Made by a program: the position numbers and the translations under genes
In this document: positions 6,615 to 9,572 of the stretch, one piece after another
Numbering within the stretch: the first letter of the stretch is position 1
Layout of the letters: the number at the start of each line of letters is the position of its first letter
Assembly (NCBI GenBank): GCA_016938425.1
Contig: JAFGUR010000114.1
Span: forward strand, 1 to 9,572
Direction: 5' to 3'
DNA: 9,572 nucleotides
Origin: Fusobacteriaceae bacterium
Lineage (GTDB): Bacteria; Fusobacteriota; Fusobacteriia; Fusobacteriales; Fusobacteriaceae
The notes under the pieces: generated by a model
What the model was told of the DNA's origin: nothing
The model's database searches: none
What the model saw: the letters and a program-made list of their open reading frames with translations, nothing else

Positions 6615-6618
6615 GCAT

Positions 6619-7989
6619 ATGGCTACATATATTGAAAAAGCAGGTGTTGATAAGGAAGTTTTTTCGCAACTTTCAAAACTTGCTGAAAAAAATAATCCTA
6701 TAAATCCCGATTTTTATGAAAAATATGATGTAAAAAGAGGACTTAGAAATAATAATGGAACTGGAGTTTTAGTTGGATTAACCAAAATAGGTGATGTTAA
6801 AGGCTATGATTTAATTGATGGAAAAAAAGTTCCTCGTAAGGGAGAACTTTATTATAGAGGAATTGAATTACAAACATTTGTTAAAGGTTTTCAAGAAGAA
6901 AAAAGATATGGATTTGAAGAATGTGCTTATCTTTTAATGTTTGGAGAGTTACCAACAAAAGAAAAATTAGAAAATTTTAGCAATATTATTGATAGTTTTA
7001 GAGAATTACCTAAAAATTTTAAAGAAAAATTAATTTTTGCACATCCAAGTAAGGATGTTATGAATCAAATTCAAAGGTCATTATTGGGACTGTATAGTTA
7101 TGATGATTCTCCAGAAGATTTAAGTATCAGTAATTTAGTTGCTCAAAGTTTAAATTTAATTGCTAAAGTTCCAACAATTATGGCATATAGTTATCAAGCA
7201 AAAATTCATAATTATGATGGGCAAAGTATGCATGTACATACACCAATTCATGGGGTGGGAACAGCAGAAAATATTTTAACAATGATAAGACCTAATTCTA
7301 CTTATACAAAATTAGAAGCTGAAATATTAGATTTACTTTTAGTTGTTCATGCTGATCATGGTGGAGGGAATAACTCTGCTTTTGCTACAAGGGTTTTAGC
7401 TTCAAGTGGAACGGATATTTATTCGATAATTGCAGCAGCAACAGGATCATTAAAAGGTCCAAAGCATGGAGGAGCTAATTTAAAAGTTTATGAAATGATA
7501 CAAAATATAAAAGATAATATAGGTGCTTATCCTTCAGATGAGATTTTAAAAGATTATTTAAGAAAAATGATAAATAGAGAAGTTTTTGATAAAAGTGGTC
7601 TTATCTATGGAATGGGTCATGCAGTTTATACAGAGTCAGATCCTAGGGCAATTCTTTTAAAAGAAAAAGCTCGTGAATTAGCTTGTCAAAATGATGTTGA
7701 GAAAGATTTTTCTTTATATGAAAATATTGAAAAATTCACAGTTGAAATTTTTAAAGAATTAAAAGGCCAAGATACTGTTATAGCTGCAAATGTTGATTTG
7801 TATTCTGGATTTGTATATCAAATGTTAGACATTCCAATGGATATATTTACACCACTTTTTGCATCAGCTCGTATAGCAGGTTGGTGTGCTCATAGGATCG
7901 AACAATTGTTAAGTGATGTTAAGATAATAAGACCTGCATATAAAGGTGTTATAGGTGAGCAAAATTATATATCACTAAAAAATAGATAA
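6619..7989 (+). CDS. gltA: Citrate synthase
   Basis: Condenses oxaloacetate and acetyl-CoA to citrate, the entry step of the module. The ATG at 6619 is preferred over an in-frame GTG at 6613 that lies within the ribosome binding site, giving 456 residues (MATYIEKAG...). The three catalytic residues are recognisable: His247 in HADHGGGNNS, His334 in GMGHAVYTESDPRA, and Asp393 in NVDLYSGFVY. Other family signatures are YYRGIEL near 80, LKGPKHGGAN, and RIAGWCAHRIEQ near the C-terminus, followed by RPAYKGVIG. This is the ordinary (si-type family) citrate synthase, not the unrelated Re-citrate synthase of some clostridia. It is somewhat longer than the usual 370-430 residues, with an N-terminal extension of about 40 residues before the core. 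It starts 9 bases after the icd stop and is followed by a strong terminator, so it closes the operon. Confidence 0.95.
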   Translation: MATYIEKAGVDKEVFSQLSKLAEKNNPINPDFYEKYDVKRGLRNNNGTGVLVGLTKIGDVKGYDLIDGKKVPRKGELYYRGIELQTFVKGFQEEKRYGFEECAYLLMFGELPTKEKLENFSNIIDSFRELPKNFKEKLIFAHPSKDVMNQIQRSLLGLYSYDDSPEDLSISNLVAQSLNLIAKVPTIMAYSYQAKIHNYDGQSMHVHTPIHGVGTAENILTMIRPNSTYTKLEAEILDLLLVVHADHGGGNNSAFATRVLASSGTDIYSIIAAATGSLKGPKHGGANLKVYEMIQNIKDNIGAYPSDEILKDYLRKMINREVFDKSGLIYGMGHAVYTESDPRAILLKEKARELACQNDVEKDFSLYENIEKFTVEIFKELKGQDTVIAANVDLYSGFVYQMLDIPMDIFTPLFASARIAGWCAHRIEQLLSDVKIIRPAYKGVIGEQNYISLKNR

Positions 7990-7991
7990 AT

Positions 7992-8029
7992 AAAAAATGG
8001 TTCTTTAATTTTAAGGAACCATTTTTTTT
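7992..8029. terminator. Bidirectional terminator after citrate synthase
   Basis: TGGTTCTTTAA (7998-8008) pairs with TTAAGGAACCA (8011-8021) with one T-G wobble; the innermost bases form the loop. Six A (7992-7997) precede and eight T (8022-8029) follow, so it works as an intrinsic terminator on the plus strand for citrate synthase. It has a six-T tail on the minus strand, where it would end the PAS-GGDEF transcript about 90 bases after its stop codon. Confidence 0.88.
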
Positions 8030-8117
8030 ATACTTATAGAAAACTATAAATTTTAATGTAATAAGTACGGATTGAAATATGTCAGAGCCACTTTTCTTAT
8101 ATTCCAAAAATAAAAAT

Positions 8118-9029
8118 TTAAATAATAGTAGTGTAAACTTTATTTTTTCCAGCTTTCTTTGCATAATATACAGCTTCTTCTAATCTTTCAAGTACATCAG
8201 TAATGTTAGAATCACTTTTTCTTATTTCTGTAACACCTATGCTTACTGTAAATTTAGATATGTCTTTTATATTTGAGTTTTCTATTTTATTTCTAAAAGT
8301 TTCAGCTAATAATTCACATTCTTTGATTTCTTTATTGTCTAAAACAACAATAAAAGTTCCCTCTCTAAAACGGCAACAAGTAGCGTATTCTTTAAAAGTT
8401 TTACTGATTTCAATAGCTAAAAATTCAATGGTTTTATCACCCTCAAATAAACCAAAATTTGAGTTTATAGTACTTAAATTATCAATACTAATAGAAAGCA
8501 AACTACACTTTCTATTTTTACTAATAGTTACATAGTCTAACTTTTCTTTTAATATTTTATAAAGATATCTTCTGTTATACAAACCTGTAAACTCATCTTC
8601 CATAACAAGTTTTTTTAATTTATTTTTTTCTTCTTCAAGTAAACTTAAATTTTCTTGATAAGATTGTACAGAGAATTGAGACCAAAAAACTTTAGTAATT
8701 TTTTCATTTTCATCAATAATAGGAGACATAATAACTTCGAACCAATGAGGTTCGTTTAATAAGTCAGTGTGTGTTTTATCTCTAAATTGATTGATATCAA
8801 TAGAATAATTAAAATTAATGGAATTTTTTGTTTTTATAACTTCTTGTAATTTTTCTAATATAAATTGTGCTAAATTTTCTTCAAAAATTTCATTTATATG
8901 TTTTCCAATATTTTTTCTAGCATTTAAATATCTTTTTTTCTCATTTCCTCCAAGAACACTTTCAAGTATTCCGTTTTCATTGTATATGAAAAACAACATT
9001 GGTAAAGAATTAAAAAATGAAAAATCCAT
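8118..9029 (-). CDS. PAS domain protein with degenerate GGDEF domain
   Basis: Soluble protein of 303 residues with no signal peptide or membrane helix. Residues about 5-120 look like a PAS sensor domain (LPMLFFIYNENGILESVLG at the start, WFEVIMSPIIDENEKITKVFW at the end). A short coiled linker (about 124-144, rich in Glu/Lys/Leu) leads to a GGDEF-family fold beginning with DEFTGLYNRRYL (145-156). The nucleotide region INSNFGLFEGD (188-198) keeps Asn189 and Gly197-Asp198, but the first metal-binding Asp of the usual DID motif is Ser181. The signature loop reads REGTF (222-226) instead of GGDEF, and no RxxD inhibitory site is seen. Loss of these residues predicts no diguanylate cyclase activity; it may bind nucleotide or act through protein contacts. 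The conserved tail (TVSIGVTE, EEAVYYAKKAGKNKV) is intact, so this is a maintained gene rather than a decaying one. GGGAGA precedes the ATG. Confidence 0.85.
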   Translation of the reverse strand: MDFSFFNSLPMLFFIYNENGILESVLGGNEKKRYLNARKNIGKHINEIFEENLAQFILEKLQEVIKTKNSINFNYSIDINQFRDKTHTDLLNEPHWFEVIMSPIIDENEKITKVFWSQFSVQSYQENLSLLEEEKNKLKKLVMEDEFTGLYNRRYLYKILKEKLDYVTISKNRKCSLLSISIDNLSTINSNFGLFEGDKTIEFLAIEISKTFKEYATCCRFREGTFIVVLDNKEIKECELLAETFRNKIENSNIKDISKFTVSIGVTEIRKSDSNITDVLERLEEAVYYAKKAGKNKVYTTII

Positions 9030-9049
9030 AATATCTCCCTTTTAATGTG

Positions 9050-9062
9050 TGTATTTAATACA
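9050..9062. promoter_or_regulatory. Palindrome at the predicted start of the PAS-GGDEF transcript
   Basis: TGTATTTAATACA is a perfect 13-base palindrome around a central base. It abuts the -10 hexamer (sharing one base) and covers the expected transcription start, a classic repressor position. No regulator is identified, and it may be chance in AT-rich DNA. Confidence 0.35.
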
Positions 9063-9090
9063 TTATATACTAAAATATTGATGGAGTCAA
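9062..9090 (-). promoter_or_regulatory. Near-consensus sigma-70 promoter of the PAS-GGDEF gene
   Basis: On the minus strand TTGACT (9090-9085) is followed after exactly 17 bases by TATAAT (9067-9062). It matches consensus at 11 of 12 hexamer positions and would start transcription about 25 bases before the ATG, with AAGGGAGA as ribosome binding site in between. Confidence 0.82.
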
Positions 9091-9299
9091 TTAATTATGT
9101 TAAATATACATACAATAAAAAAATAATTAAAATAAAGGATTTATTTTAAAGTAGAATATATAAATTTATAAGGAACAAAAAAATTTAATTAGAAAAATAA
9201 TGAATAAAATATTTTTTATTTTATAACAAGATACAATTAAAAGCAGTAAGATTAAATTATTTGTACTTTATAGAAAGTTTTAGTAATAAAGAAATGGAG
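9091..9299. other. AT-rich non-coding spacer
   Basis: Between the PAS-GGDEF promoter and the second repeat copy I see no gene, RNA gene or clear regulatory structure. The only start codon behind a weak AAGGA motif (ATG at 9200) opens a frame of eight codons (MNKIFFIL), which I do not count as a gene. Confidence 0.6.
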
Positions 9300-9572
9300 T
9301 AGTCAATTTACTTGTAAAATTAGCTAATTGCAAAACTAAAAAAAATACATATAGTTAAAAATAATACAAATAAGATTTTTATTGGTTATAATGAGACTTA
9401 GGTTTTTAAGTCTTTAGTCGAATTATGGAGTGGTGAGGATACTTCCTTGCTGTGGGTTCGGGCTCCGTCCCGACTCCCACTCTCTTTCCCCACCGAAGGT
9501 GGGGGGATTACATAAAAAACGTAGTTTTTTATGTAAGTAAAATAAAGGTGTTGGAGTTTTGCAACAAACTAA
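9300..9572 (+). repeat. Structured dispersed repeat, copy 2 (runs to right edge)
   Basis: Second copy of the element found between aconitase and icd, same orientation, with many substitutions and small indels, so not a recent duplicate. It starts near TAGTCAA (9300-9306). The terminal inverted repeat is longer here: TTGCAAAACT (9328-9337) pairs perfectly with AGTTTTGCAA (9555-9564), 237 bases end to end. The linker at about 9340-9392 is clearly different from copy 1, whereas the core from 9395 and the right end (AAACTAA, reaching the window edge) are conserved. No reading frame or transposase is present. The right boundary is not certain because the window ends here. Confidence 0.85.
9395..9536 (+). 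ncRNA. Predicted structured RNA core of repeat copy 2 (five hairpins)
   Basis: All five hairpins of copy 1 are kept. H1 is 9395-9419, where inner GGTT pairs with AGTC through two G-U wobbles. H2 is 9432-9451 (GGTGAGGA/TCCTTGCT, three wobbles). H3 is 9458-9473 (identical TCGGG/CCCGA stem, loop CTCCGT), extended here by GTGGG/CCCAC (9452-9456 with 9476-9480). H4 is 9488-9504 (identical stem, loop GAA). H5 is 9508-9536, a perfect 13-base-pair stem with loop GTA in which two base pairs of copy 1 are swapped (G-C to A-T, T-A to C-G). A TATAAT box at 9387-9392 lies just upstream of H1, where copy 1 has TTTAAT, so a promoter starting the RNA near H1 is possible but unproven. Confidence 0.55.

Noticed and set aside
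6613..6618. GTG at 6613 as the citrate synthase start, adding Met-His
   Set aside because: The GTG lies within the AGGAGGT ribosome binding site; the ATG at 6619 is properly spaced from it.
7949..8164. Minus-strand frame of 71 codons between PAS-GGDEF and citrate synthase
   Set aside because: Overlaps the ends of both real genes and the terminator; composition is Lys/Phe/Leu from AT-rich DNA.
8203..9045. Plus-strand frames opposite the PAS-GGDEF gene
   Set aside because: They mirror a gene with clear domains, a ribosome binding site and a promoter on the minus strand.
9200..9226. Eight-codon frame MNKIFFIL as a leader peptide
   Set aside because: Weak, distant ribosome binding site, no attenuator next to it, and likely chance in AT-rich DNA.
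5321..9572. The two repeats as a CRISPR array or tandem repeat
   Set aside because: Only two diverged copies about 4 kb apart with genes between them; no short regular repeat-spacer pattern and no cas genes.

Overview
The window is an AT-rich stretch of a diderm bacterium, most likely a member of the Fusobacteriota (Fusobacterium/Cetobacterium type). The inference rests on very low GC combined with strong AGGAGG-type ribosome binding sites and clostridia-like metabolic enzymes, next to genes for outer-membrane proteins (a MipA/OmpV protein and a small beta-barrel). No rRNA, tRNA or marker gene is present, so the genus is not settled.

Left part (1-3280): a sensor histidine kinase that runs in from outside the left edge, converging through a shared bidirectional terminator on a MipA/OmpV-family outer-membrane protein on the minus strand. 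Across a divergent AT-rich spacer lies a small outer-membrane beta-barrel protein with an unusual charged C-terminal tail. Sensor plus two envelope proteins suggests an envelope-related neighbourhood, but no response regulator is inside the window.

Middle (3300-8030): a three-gene oxidative half-TCA module in the order aconitase, NAD-type isocitrate dehydrogenase, citrate synthase. Together they convert oxaloacetate plus acetyl-CoA to 2-oxoglutarate, the usual route to glutamate in anaerobes without a full cycle. A good sigma-70-type promoter precedes aconitase, icd and citrate synthase are tightly coupled (9 bases between stop and start), and a strong terminator ends the unit. The 286-base aconitase-icd gap is filled by a structured repeat.

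Right part (8030-9572): a minus-strand PAS-GGDEF protein whose signature motif is destroyed (REGTF instead of GGDEF), with a near-consensus promoter, followed by AT-rich non-coding DNA and a second, diverged copy of the structured repeat that reaches the right edge.

The most notable item is that repeat: two copies, about 225-240 bases between short terminal inverted repeats, same orientation, no reading frame. Each contains five consecutive hairpins, and the differences between the copies preserve pairing, by G-U wobbles in two stems and by two full compensatory base-pair swaps in another. It looks like a structured RNA carried on a small dispersed element; I cannot assign it to a known family.
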